A DNA stretch of 31,713 bases, taken from positions 1-31,713 of the forward strand of contig WQWP01000005.1 in the NCBI GenBank assembly GCA_009787485.1, in the 5' to 3' direction. The first letter of the stretch is position 1, and each line of letters begins with the position of its first letter. The notes below the pieces were generated by a model. That model had not been told where the DNA came from, made no database searches, and was given only the letters and a program-made list of their open reading frames with translations. Of this stretch, positions 15,764-23,934 are shown piece by piece. The DNA comes from Lentimicrobiaceae bacterium. GTDB taxonomy: Bacteria > Bacteroidota > Bacteroidia > Bacteroidales > WCHB1-69. Made by a program: the position numbers and the translations under genes.

Positions 15764-17610
15764 TGCTTCCTAAACGGCTCATACGCCTTTCCGCCGCCTT
15801 CGAATCCTACGTTGTTGTAAAATTCAACGAAGGTAAGACGGATGGGGTGGATGAATGCGCCTAAGCTGTTGATGGCTATGTTAATGGAGTGTCCGAATAA
15901 GAGTATGAGTATCATTACCAATTCTCGTGCAATGATGATGTCGGGCGCCATATTCATGGCGAGTTGGTTGAATACCAACCCTAAAACCGCTCCTGAAATG
16001 CCCAGCGCAAACAGACGGATGTAGGAAAGCACGTCGCCCACAATTCCCGATATTTTGTTGTACAAGCCGAACAGTCCGGCGCCAATACTTCCGGGTACGC
16101 CGCGCAAACCTTTTGCAGGATTGTTGAAGAATAGCATCATAAAACCTCCGGCAGCGGTAACTATTTTATGAGCAGTAGCCTGATAAACAGCATCTATCGT
16201 GCCATTTTCTGCCATAAGATAAACGGCAGCATTTCCCACAATGGTAATCACCCATCCAAAAGTATCAAGAGAATAGAAGAAGCCGTATCGCATCCATTTC
16301 GTTATAGCTTTGATAATGAGGGCATACACAATTTGTACAACACCTATAGCCAGCGCAAACATAAAGAGTTGGTTAGAGTCAAAGATGAGGTTTCTGTCTC
16401 TCAGCGGTTGCAGCCAACTCCAGTTTGCTATACCATCATCATTAAGGAAGGGTATTCCAAAGAATGTTCCGCTCAAGAAACCGAAGATGATCGTGCCGAT
16501 AGCCAAATAGGTAACTAACCGCCCTGCACCGCGCATAAAGCCATTTTTGGAGCGCCGCAAGATAATGGAAGCTATCAGAAGTATCAATCCGTATCCGCAG
16601 TCGCCTAAGCAAAGTCCGAAGAACATGGCGTAGAAAGGCGCAAAGAATGGGGTAAAGTCGAAGGAATGATAATCAGGCCGGTCGTAAAGATCTCCAATCA
16701 TTTCAAAAGCTCTCGCAAAGCGATTGTTTTTGAGTTGGATGGGCGGATTATCTTCCGGTGTGGGTGTTGAAACGTTGAAATAGATCGCTTCATTTTTCAG
16801 CATATCAGTAGTTTGCGGCTCGTTTTCTTCGGGAACATAGCCTTCCAGAATCATTAACTTTTCTCCTGCTGCCGCATCTCCGCTCAACTCTACTTTTTCA
16901 AAATTGATATGGTCGTTTACTATTTTTTCGTGGTAACGCAAGGTTTCAATCTCTTGCTGTGCAATTTGGGCTAACTCGCTGTCAATTTCGCGGTTACGTG
17001 TCTCAATTTTCTTTACATCGTTATTCCAGCCGGAAATTGACTTTTCTGAAAAACGGATATGTTCGGCTTCAATATACGGAACGCCCGGGTTTTGAGTAAG
17101 CGTAGCAAAATAAACTTGCGATCCGCTCTGTGTCAGTATAATGGCGTTGTAATCTTCCAACCATTTTTCATCAAATTTCGATTTGGCAATTACAAAGGTG
17201 TTCATGTACCAACCTTTTTCGGCAAGGCGGGCAATGTTTTCCGGCTCAAAATTTCCCAAAGGCGCAATGCGGGCTATTTCTTTTTGAATGCCTTGTTTTT
17301 CTAAATAGAGATTGTCTTTTTCAGCAAGCCGCGCTTCGGTTTCTTCCAAAATTTTATCTCCGGCTGCATTTTTATCTACCGCCTTTAGTTCTTTAACCTT
17401 CTTTTCCTGATTGATGTAATTAAGCGTTCTGATGACCTCCTGATAACGTTTTTCCAACTTCATGAACTCCATGAGTTTGTCATTTTCCGCAAAAGCGCCC
17501 GATTGTTTCTGAACGATATGTACAATGCCTAACTCTCTCAATTTTAACAAGAAAGATTGATAGTCTTTGTGATAAATCAGAAAATCGTATTTTTTCATTT
17601 TAACAATCAT
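15751..17610 (-). CDS. atpI: V/A-type ATPase membrane stator subunit I (a)
   Basis: 619 residues. The N-terminal half (about 1-300) is soluble and helical, forming the peripheral-stalk-binding arm. The C-terminal half holds seven to eight membrane helices, including PFFAPFYAMFFGLCLGDCGYG and the segment LSYIRLFALGISG. R532 in that segment corresponds to the essential arginine that faces the rotor-ring carboxylate in V-type a subunits. Its role is to provide the ion half-channels in the inner membrane. The start overlaps the atpD stop by four bases (ATGA), which indicates translational coupling; an ATG four codons later is an alternative start. The final residues IEN and the stop codon are made of a heptamer repeat, so the exact C-terminus may vary between strains. 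Confidence 0.95.
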   Translation of the reverse strand: MIVKMKKYDFLIYHKDYQSFLLKLRELGIVHIVQKQSGAFAENDKLMEFMKLEKRYQEVIRTLNYINQEKKVKELKAVDKNAAGDKILEETEARLAEKDNLYLEKQGIQKEIARIAPLGNFEPENIARLAEKGWYMNTFVIAKSKFDEKWLEDYNAIILTQSGSQVYFATLTQNPGVPYIEAEHIRFSEKSISGWNNDVKKIETRNREIDSELAQIAQQEIETLRYHEKIVNDHINFEKVELSGDAAAGEKLMILEGYVPEENEPQTTDMLKNEAIYFNVSTPTPEDNPPIQLKNNRFARAFEMIGDLYDRPDYHSFDFTPFFAPFYAMFFGLCLGDCGYGLILLIASIILRRSKNGFMRGAGRLVTYLAIGTIIFGFLSGTFFGIPFLNDDGIANWSWLQPLRDRNLIFDSNQLFMFALAIGVVQIVYALIIKAITKWMRYGFFYSLDTFGWVITIVGNAAVYLMAENGTIDAVYQATAHKIVTAAGGFMMLFFNNPAKGLRGVPGSIGAGLFGLYNKISGIVGDVLSYIRLFALGISGAVLGLVFNQLAMNMAPDIIIARELVMILILLFGHSINIAINSLGAFIHPIRLTFVEFYNNVGFEGGGKAYEPFRKQIEN

Positions 17611-18218
17611 GCCACTTCCTCCTTTCTTCGTGCTTTATCTAAGTTGGTTCTCATAATTTTCTGAGAAGCTTTAGAGAGACTTTCTTCATCTTCAAGGTAT
17701 CTTTTTATTTTTCTTATCGCGTCGGAATATCCAGGGATTTGCACTTTTTCAAACAAATTTACTTTTTGGGTTGTTTTTTTACGGGCATATTCCAGTTGTT
17801 CTAATTTTATTTGCTCAATTTCTGCCTTAATCCCTTGTTCAGCCAATCTTTTTAGCAAAGCAAGACCGTCGGAAAACCAAATAGGAGAGTTAAAGCGGCT
17901 GTAGGGCTTTTCATCAAAAGTTACACTTCCGAAAATCGGTAAGAGCACTCCTGCTACTTTTTTAGTTTCAATAGCCACATCTGCCACAGTGATCAGGTTA
18001 GGGTTAAACTCGTTCCATAAACTTGCCAAGTGATCATATTTCTTTATTTGTTGATCAAGTTCCTCTTTTAATTCAAGAAAACGGTCTTTAGTTCGTTTCA
18101 CTTCCATTCTTAATGCGCTTTCTTTACTCTTAATGGTTGGCAATGCACGTACTCTTATCTTCAATTGCTTTTCGAGTAATTGGAGTGAAGTTTTGTTATA
18201 TTGAAATTTTATTGCCAT
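17607..18218 (-). CDS. atpD: V/A-type ATPase central-shaft subunit D
   Basis: 203 residues, the usual length of subunit D. The N-terminus (FQYNKTSLQLLEKQLKIRVR) and C-terminal helix (LEDEESLSKASQKIMRTNLD) are long and charged and would pair as the antiparallel coiled coil that rotates inside the A3B3 head. Between them lies a smaller, more globular section. It joins the catalytic head to the membrane rotor. It overlaps atpI by four bases downstream. Upstream, the gap to atpB is occupied almost wholly by heptamer repeats that end about three bases before this ATG, so its ribosome-binding context consists largely of repeat sequence. Confidence 0.95.
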   Translation of the reverse strand: MAIKFQYNKTSLQLLEKQLKIRVRALPTIKSKESALRMEVKRTKDRFLELKEELDQQIKKYDHLASLWNEFNPNLITVADVAIETKKVAGVLLPIFGSVTFDEKPYSRFNSPIWFSDGLALLKRLAEQGIKAEIEQIKLEQLEYARKKTTQKVNLFEKVQIPGYSDAIRKIKRYLEDEESLSKASQKIMRTNLDKARRKEEVA

Positions 18219-18221
18219 TTT

Positions 18222-18277
18222 TTAGTGGTTAGTGATTAGTGATTAGTGATTAGTGATTAGTGATTAGTGGTTAGTGG
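18222..18277. repeat. Eight heptamers (TTAGTGR) upstream of atpD
   Basis: Eight uninterrupted plus-strand units: TTAGTGG, TTAGTGA x5, TTAGTGG x2. In the transcript they read as YCACTAA units ending three bases before the atpD start. Confidence 0.95.
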
Positions 18278-18297
18278 TTAATATTTAATGATTTCTT

Positions 18298-18353
18298 AAT
18301 TCTTAATTCTCAATTCTCAATTCTCAATTCTCAATTCTCAATTCTCAATTCTA
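18298..18353. repeat. Eight heptamers (AATTCTY) abutting the atpB stop
   Basis: Units AATTCTT, AATTCTC x6, AATTCTA. The last three bases of the final unit are the atpB stop codon (TAG on the minus strand, 18351-18353). Confidence 0.95.
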
Positions 18354-19667
18354 TTTTGGCCAGTATTTCTCCACAAACACCGCCTTAATATTCACTTCTT
18401 CCGGAGAAAAATACTTTGCAAAGAGTTTCCATGCTACGTTTAGCATTTCGGTGGTGTCTAAACTTACGTCAATTGCTAACAGGTCGCGGGCGTAGTCTTT
18501 GGCAAAGGCTAAGGTGCGCTCGTCGTATTCGGTAAGGTCAAACCCGTTTTCCAATTTGGTACGCGCATTGGAGGCATCGGCGTAAAGACGCACGGCGGCG
18601 TTCATCACCTGCGGATGGTCTTCGCGGGTTTTCTTGCCAATTACCAACTGTTTTAAGCGCGATAGAGAACGGAACGGGTCAATAATTACCTTGCCGGTAT
18701 CGGTGTCGCGACGCAGATAGAGTTGTCCTTCAGTAATATATCCTGTGTTATCCGGTACGGCGTGCGTAATATCTCCGCCGGATAAGGTGGTTACGGCAAT
18801 GATCGTAATGGAGCCACCATCAGGAAATTGCACTGCTTTTTCGTAGATTTTCGCCAAGTCGGAGTATAACGAGCCGGGCATAGAGTCTTTAGATGGAATT
18901 TGATCCATACGGTTGGAAACGATGGAGAGCGCATCGGCATAGTTGGTCATATCTGATAATAAAACCAATACCTTTTCATGTTTTTCTACGGCAAAATGTT
19001 CTGCCGCCGTGAGCGCCATATCGGGAATGAGCAATCTTTCTACGGAAGGGTCTTCTGTTGTATTAATGAAAGAAACGATGCGGTCTAATACGCCTGCGTT
19101 GCTAAATGTATTTTTGAAATACAGATAGTCATCATTGGTCATTCCCATACCTCCCAAAATGATTTTATCCGATTGCGCATGCAGCGCCACCAAAGCCATT
19201 ACTTCGTTGTAGGGCTGGTCGGGGTCGGTAAAAAACGGAATTTTTTGTCCGGTAACCAACGTATTGTTCAGGTCTATGCCGGCAATTCCGGTAGCCAACA
19301 GTTCGGAGGGTTGCTCGCGGCGCACCGGATTTACAGAGGGGCCACCAATCTCCACTTCTTTGCCTTCCGGTTGCGGTCTGCCGTCAATAGGCTCTCCGTA
19401 AGCATTAAAGAACCTGCCTATTAATTGGTCTCCTACTTTCAAGGTGGGCGCTTTTCCCATGAAGATTACCTCCGCGTTGGTGGGAATACCTTCTGTGCCT
19501 CCAAAAACTTGCAGGATAACCTCGTCGCCTTCAATCTTTACTACTTGTGCGGCGCGACCGTCCACAGAAGCTAATTCTTCGTTGGTAACGCCTTGGGCTT
19601 TTAAAGAACAGGTGGCTTTTGTGATTTTTGTGATTTTTGTATATACTTTTTGAAATGCTTTAGCCAT
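18351..19667 (-). CDS. atpB: V/A-type ATPase subunit B (non-catalytic head)
   Basis: 438 residues, typical length. It has the ATP-synthase alpha/beta fold with a degenerate P-loop (VTGQKIPFFTDPDQPYNE in place of GxxxxGKT), which is normal for the B subunit. It also has VLVLLSDMTNYADALS, the Walker B-region and switch equivalent, and PGSLYSDLAKIYEKA. It alternates with subunit A in the cytoplasmic hexameric head and contributes the arginine side of the nucleotide sites. The C-terminal residues EKYWPK are followed directly by a stop codon that belongs to the heptamer array. Gap to atpA upstream is 78 bases with a further heptamer array. Confidence 0.96.
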   Translation of the reverse strand: MAKAFQKVYTKITKITKATCSLKAQGVTNEELASVDGRAAQVVKIEGDEVILQVFGGTEGIPTNAEVIFMGKAPTLKVGDQLIGRFFNAYGEPIDGRPQPEGKEVEIGGPSVNPVRREQPSELLATGIAGIDLNNTLVTGQKIPFFTDPDQPYNEVMALVALHAQSDKIILGGMGMTNDDYLYFKNTFSNAGVLDRIVSFINTTEDPSVERLLIPDMALTAAEHFAVEKHEKVLVLLSDMTNYADALSIVSNRMDQIPSKDSMPGSLYSDLAKIYEKAVQFPDGGSITIIAVTTLSGGDITHAVPDNTGYITEGQLYLRRDTDTGKVIIDPFRSLSRLKQLVIGKKTREDHPQVMNAAVRLYADASNARTKLENGFDLTEYDERTLAFAKDYARDLLAIDVSLDTTEMLNVAWKLFAKYFSPEEVNIKAVFVEKYWPK

Positions 19668-19703
19668 TTTTTTTTAATTTAAAAATTTAAAGATGTAAAA
19701 TTT

Positions 19704-19731
19704 AATATTCATTATTCATTATTCATTATTC
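19704..19731. repeat. Heptamer array between atpA and atpB
   Basis: Plus-strand units AATATTC then ATTATTC x3, followed by related degenerate sequence (ATCATC/ATCTAATC type) up to and across the atpA stop at 19746. It is the third repeat-filled junction of the ATPase operon. Confidence 0.85.
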
Positions 19732-19745
19732 AATCATCTCATCAC

Positions 19746-21512
19746 CTAATCATCTAATCTTTTCGGATGTTCCTCCAACGCCGTATCTAATTGCTTCTTA
19801 TAACGATTAAAGTCATCGCTTTCAAAATGCGCAAAGTTCATCTGTTTGGCGATGTTAATCAGTTTGCGGAAGTATGTGCCAACGTCGTTAAAATGTTCGA
19901 AGATGAAATGTATGTTACATATATTAATAACCAAATCTAACATGTAATGCTGTCTCGGCATCGGCGTATTGGCATCCACTTCATCAAATCCGTCTTGTTG
20001 CAAAATAACGAAGTCAATGAGTTCCGATTTCCAAAAGATTTGGTGATAATCGAGCGGCACGCCATCGTCTCCCAAAATATTGATTTGTTCTGCAATCTCT
20101 TTTCCTTTCGCCATGCGAGATTTAATGTTGTGCACTTTATGCACCCAATCCGGACTGATATATTCGGCAATATATTCTTGAAATTCAGGATATTCGAGAT
20201 ATTTTGAATAAGAATCGAGCACATTTATTGCTGGGTAGCGTTTTTTATCTGCCCGTTCTTGTTCCAACGCATAGAAACAGCGCGCAACTTTCTTAGTATT
20301 TTCTGTTACAGGCTCTTTGAGGTTACCACCGGCAGGCGATACGGTTCCGATAAAGGTAATGGACCCGGTTTCCCCGTTATTTAATTTTACATATCCGGCA
20401 CGACCGTAGAAATTGGCAATAATCGCCGATAAGTCCATCGGGAAAGCATCGGGACCGGGCAACTCTTCCAAGCGATTTGACATTTCGCGCAACGCTTGTG
20501 CCCAGCGAGATGTAGAATCTGCCATTAACAGCACTTTCAACCCCATCGCCCGATAAAATTCTGCGATTGCCATTGCCGTATATACGGAGGCTTCACGGGC
20601 AGCCACCGGCATGTTGGAAGTGTTGGCAATAATAATGGTTCTTTCCGATAGCTTTCTTCCGGTGTGCGGATCCACAAGGTGCGGATATTCGGCAAATATT
20701 TCTACCACTTCGTTGGCACGCTCTCCGCAAGCCGCTATGATTACGATGTCGGCTTTGGTTTGCTTGGCAATGTTGTGCTGCAAAACGGTTTTCCCTGTAC
20801 CGAACGGCCCCGGAATAAACCCCGTACCCCCTTCAACAATCGGATTCACAGTGTCGAGTGGGCGGTAGCCGGTTTCCAACAATTTAAACGGGCGCGGCTT
20901 TTCTTTATACGCCGTAACGGCTTTTTTTACAGGCCATTTTTGTATCATGTTTATTTTGTGCTCTTTGCCGGCGCTGTCGGCCAACACGGCAATCTCATGC
21001 TGAATGTTATATTCCCCTTTCGCAACAATCTCTTTCACTGTATATTTACCTTCAAATGCGAAAGGTACCATGATTTTTAATTTTTGATGATTTTCGACCA
21101 CTTCTCCTATCCAGTCGCCGGCAATTACTGTGGTATTTGAGGTTACCAAAGGCGTAAACTCCCACAGTTTTTCAGTATCAAGAGGGTAGGTGTAGTCGCC
21201 GCGTTTAAGGAAAACGCCCTCCATTTTATCTAAGTCGTTCTGTAGCCCGTCGTAATTTCGGGAAAGCATTCCCGGGCCGAGCGTAACTTCCAGCATGTGG
21301 TTTACAAACTCAACATGGTCTCCGGCTTTCAAAGAGCGGGTACTTTCAAAAACCTGCACGTAAGCATTTTTCCCGATTACCTTAATCACCTCCGACATCA
21401 GCCGGGCGTTGTCTGCGATAATGTAACAAATTTCGTTTTGAGAAACCGGTCCATCCACTTCAACCGTAACCAAATTAGATACGATACCGGTTACTATTCC
21501 TTTTGTCGCCAT
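19746..21512 (-). CDS. atpA: V/A-type ATPase catalytic subunit A
   Basis: 588 residues. Beta-barrel N-terminus (GIVTGIVSNLVTVEVDG), the A-type bulge domain, then the nucleotide-binding core. Walker A GPFGTGKT is at 235-242, the catalytic glutamate is E264 in ACGERANEVVE, and the Walker B region VLLMADSTSRWA is near 328-339. All catalytic residues are present. It hydrolyses or makes ATP in the cytoplasmic head, coupled to ion flow through K and I. The start lies six bases after the stop of the DUF2764 gene. The C-terminal residues RLDD and the stop merge into heptamer-like sequence. The GPFGTGKT loop, with Pro and Thr in place of the eukaryotic GAFGCGKT, is the usual bacterial variant as far as I know. 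Confidence 0.96.
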   Translation of the reverse strand: MATKGIVTGIVSNLVTVEVDGPVSQNEICYIIADNARLMSEVIKVIGKNAYVQVFESTRSLKAGDHVEFVNHMLEVTLGPGMLSRNYDGLQNDLDKMEGVFLKRGDYTYPLDTEKLWEFTPLVTSNTTVIAGDWIGEVVENHQKLKIMVPFAFEGKYTVKEIVAKGEYNIQHEIAVLADSAGKEHKINMIQKWPVKKAVTAYKEKPRPFKLLETGYRPLDTVNPIVEGGTGFIPGPFGTGKTVLQHNIAKQTKADIVIIAACGERANEVVEIFAEYPHLVDPHTGRKLSERTIIIANTSNMPVAAREASVYTAMAIAEFYRAMGLKVLLMADSTSRWAQALREMSNRLEELPGPDAFPMDLSAIIANFYGRAGYVKLNNGETGSITFIGTVSPAGGNLKEPVTENTKKVARCFYALEQERADKKRYPAINVLDSYSKYLEYPEFQEYIAEYISPDWVHKVHNIKSRMAKGKEIAEQINILGDDGVPLDYHQIFWKSELIDFVILQQDGFDEVDANTPMPRQHYMLDLVINICNIHFIFEHFNDVGTYFRKLINIAKQMNFAHFESDDFNRYKKQLDTALEEHPKRLDD

Positions 21513-21518
21513 ATTATT

Positions 21519-22376
21519 TTATCTTTTAGTTGTTTTAAAATTTTTGTTTAATTTAGTACTGTTTTTCAGATTATTAACAATATTTCTGAAAATTTCACCT
21601 CCTTTTTCTTCATCCAACACTCTCCAACGCTCAATGGTTTGCAATTTGAAAAGGTAGCCCATAATTTTTTCAATGTCAAAGTAATGAAAGAAAGTATTTT
21701 CGTCAATCCACTCCCATAAAAAAGTATCAATTCGTTGTTCTTTATCCAACAGATCGGGTATTTCATCAATTTCACGAATATATTCATAATAATCAATCAA
21801 TTCCATGATTTCATGGGCAGGGTTGTGTACAGTGCGCAACAGTTTTGCCACTTCGTTGTCGCCCACAATCAAATAATCGTATGCAATGCCCTCACGGCGA
21901 GCAGATAACGCGGTAAGCACGTTGCGAATATTCAAGTTCAATTCACACCAATCCTTTAAAAAGCGATTACCGGTTTCATTCAGCAAATAATTATAATAAA
22001 GTGTAGCTATATGGTCTTCCCAAAAAATTTGGGGTGTTTCTTCATGCGTTAAATAATCGTGAATAAAAACTTGTAAATATTTGGGGTACTTTCTTTTCCA
22101 TTTGCGCTCTTCATCTTTTACGGTAGCTACTAAATCTATGATCACTTCTTGAGCATAATTTCCCAAATCGTTAAAAACCATATCTTCTTCCCCGTGCTTT
22201 AAACAGGATAAAAGATTGTCGTTGTCATATTTAAGAAACAGCTTGTTAATCACTCTTTTATCTTTCCATGAAAGCAATGTTTTCAGTTCCTCCTTAAATT
22301 CACGGGTGGTGTAAACTTTTTTATGCTCGTCTAAAATCAGATCGGGCAGTCCTGATATAAATGCGTAGTAATTCAT
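21519..22376 (-). CDS. DUF2764 family protein of the V-ATPase operon
   Basis: 285 residues. The opening MNYYAFISGLPDLILDEHKK and the all-helical, charged body match the DUF2764 family, which lies between atpE and atpA in V-ATPase operons of Chlamydiae, Spirochaetes and Bacteroidota. The operon has no recognisable subunit C or F, and this protein has the helical character and rough size of subunit C (the cap that joins shaft to rotor ring). A subunit C-like role is therefore the likely one, by inference from position. No signal peptide or membrane helix. It sits six bases after atpE and six before atpA, so it is firmly within the operon. Confidence 0.85.
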   Translation of the reverse strand: MNYYAFISGLPDLILDEHKKVYTTREFKEELKTLLSWKDKRVINKLFLKYDNDNLLSCLKHGEEDMVFNDLGNYAQEVIIDLVATVKDEERKWKRKYPKYLQVFIHDYLTHEETPQIFWEDHIATLYYNYLLNETGNRFLKDWCELNLNIRNVLTALSARREGIAYDYLIVGDNEVAKLLRTVHNPAHEIMELIDYYEYIREIDEIPDLLDKEQRIDTFLWEWIDENTFFHYFDIEKIMGYLFKLQTIERWRVLDEEKGGEIFRNIVNNLKNSTKLNKNFKTTKR

Positions 22377-22382
22377 AATACT

Positions 22383-22973
22383 TTAAAACAATAGGCCAAT
22401 AAGTTGGGGACGTAGAAACTCTTTAAAGTATTCAACAAATTCTTCTTCGCCAAAATTGATTTTATAAGTACCGTCGGCAGGCGCGATGGTAAAAGCATAT
22501 TTTTTGCCGTTTATCTGCTCTATTTTCAGCCCTTTGTCTAAAAATTCTTTGGCATGAGCTTCAAAATAAGTTTTCAATGCTGTAGCATCTTCCGTGCCGA
22601 TGGTGAGTTGTTCATTTTTAGGCCATTCGGAAACTAATTTCACGATAATCTTTTGCATAAAATCCGGTTGTTCGAATGCCGCTTTCACACTTGATCCGGC
22701 TAACTTATCCGTTAACAGATTGGTCACTTCCGATTTCAGCGCCTCAACTGCCTGAGCTGCATAAAGTTTGAGTTCTGCTTCCGTATTTTTTTTCAAATCA
22801 TCGGCTTGTTTATGCGCTTTGCTGATAATTTCCTTTGCTTCATCCTGCGCACCATCCACCATCGTTTTTCTACGGTTTTGTGCTTCTTCGATTAATCTTT
22901 GCGCTTCTTTTTCACCTTTTTCAACACCTTCCAAGTAAAGTTTTTCGGTGAGTTCCTGAATTTTAGTTTCCAT
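22383..22973 (-). CDS. atpE: V/A-type ATPase peripheral-stalk subunit E
   Basis: 196 residues. The N-terminal 90 are a charged, Ala/Glu/Lys-rich helix (EKLYLEGVEKGEKEAQRLIE, DGAQDEAKEIISKAHKQADD) expected to form the long stalk coiled coil. The C-terminal half is globular (FAITPADGT-like, FGEEEFVEYFKEFLRPQLI). It holds the head still against the rotor and normally pairs with a G/H subunit, which is not visible in this operon. It is the first gene of the operon, with a promoter-like element about 40 bases upstream, and is divergent from the Ig-like lipoprotein gene. Confidence 0.93.
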   Translation of the reverse strand: METKIQELTEKLYLEGVEKGEKEAQRLIEEAQNRRKTMVDGAQDEAKEIISKAHKQADDLKKNTEAELKLYAAQAVEALKSEVTNLLTDKLAGSSVKAAFEQPDFMQKIIVKLVSEWPKNEQLTIGTEDATALKTYFEAHAKEFLDKGLKIEQINGKKYAFTIAPADGTYKINFGEEEFVEYFKEFLRPQLIGLLF

Positions 22974-23007
22974 TATTATCTTTTTATAATTTTATTTGAA
23001 AAACGCG

Positions 23008-23015
23008 CAAAAATA
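23008..23015 (-). promoter_or_regulatory. -7 promoter element for the V-ATPase operon
   Basis: On the minus strand TATTTTTG matches TAnnTTTG exactly. Transcription would start near 23001, giving a leader of about 28 bases before the atpE ATG. The -33 region is only T-rich (TTTA), not a clean TTTG. Confidence 0.55.
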
Positions 23016-23118
23016 AAAATTATTTTGGTAAATAAAAGATGAGGTTTAATGATGGGCACTTGAAAGTGTTTTGAAAAAAATATAGATATTTGCCGCGAAA
23101 ATTTAAAAAATCACTGTT

Positions 23119-23895
23119 ATGAACAAAAATCAAATTTTAATGACGATGCTTGCAGCCATCTTTATTGCTGCTATCACCATTTTTACAGGATGTAACAAGT
23201 ATAAAGCAGATGTAACCGGTGTTACGGTGTGCCCTGTTGCTGTAATGGTAACTGTTGGCGATAATACTACTCTTACCGAAATTATTGCCTATTTTCCGGA
23301 AACAGAACAGGCAGATTTGTCTGTTACCTGGGTATCTGACAAATCAAGTGTCGCCTCTGTAGATGGAACCGGTAAAGTAACCACTCATGCAGTCGGAGAA
23401 GCTATCATTACCTGCAAAACAACAGATGGCGGATATGCTGCTTCAGCAAAGGTGATTGTGAATCCAAAGGAAGCTGATGATGTTTTTGCAACGTTGGTTC
23501 CAAGTTTTTACTTTGGAAATACAAAGATAAATGGAGCAACCGTTGATCTTGACAAGTTGGTTACAGTAAAGTATTATTTAGGAAGTAAAATTATATATTC
23601 AATAAATGAAAAATTTACAATACCTCGAACAGGAGGTTACATGGAACTTTGGTTGAAAGCTGACGTTGTTGCCGATATAACAAAAATTGAAGAATATACA
23701 TACCATGCTGTGTGTGAAGCCAATCTGAATATTGATGGTGCGCAACAACCTGCAATTCTTCACTTGGATGGAACTTTTACTCCCGACGTACTCGATTTGA
23801 TTATCAACATTAAAGGTCTTCCCAATATGGATGAGGTTACGCTTAATTTTAAAGGAACAGGAAAATACATGATTGATTGTCCAGTGCGCTTGTAA
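23119..23895 (+). CDS. Lipoprotein with bacterial Ig-like (BIG2) domain
   Basis: 258 residues. Lipoprotein signal MNKNQILMTMLAAIFIAAITIFTGC, with Cys25 as the lipid site. Residues about 34-114 form a BIG2-type Ig-like domain (VTVGDNTTLTEIIAYFP, LSVTWVSDKSSVASVDGTGK, GEAIITCKTTDGG). The remaining 140 residues are beta-rich and unrecognised. The first six residues MNKNQI are the same as in the two FISUMP lipoproteins 20 kb away. Surface or periplasmic anchoring is expected; the function is unknown. A weak promoter-like GATATTTG lies at 23085-23092. The ABC ATPase gene follows after 39 bases on the same strand. Confidence 0.85.
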   Translation: MNKNQILMTMLAAIFIAAITIFTGCNKYKADVTGVTVCPVAVMVTVGDNTTLTEIIAYFPETEQADLSVTWVSDKSSVASVDGTGKVTTHAVGEAIITCKTTDGGYAASAKVIVNPKEADDVFATLVPSFYFGNTKINGATVDLDKLVTVKYYLGSKIIYSINEKFTIPRTGGYMELWLKADVVADITKIEEYTYHAVCEANLNIDGAQQPAILHLDGTFTPDVLDLIINIKGLPNMDEVTLNFKGTGKYMIDCPVRL

Positions 23896-23934
23896 TTTAA
23901 TTGAACCCCAATTTTCCACCAATCTTAAACCATT

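Noticed and set aside
18222..18353. Regular repeats resembling a CRISPR array
   Set aside because: Units are 7 bp and directly adjacent, with no spacers and no cas genes; they are simple tandem repeats.
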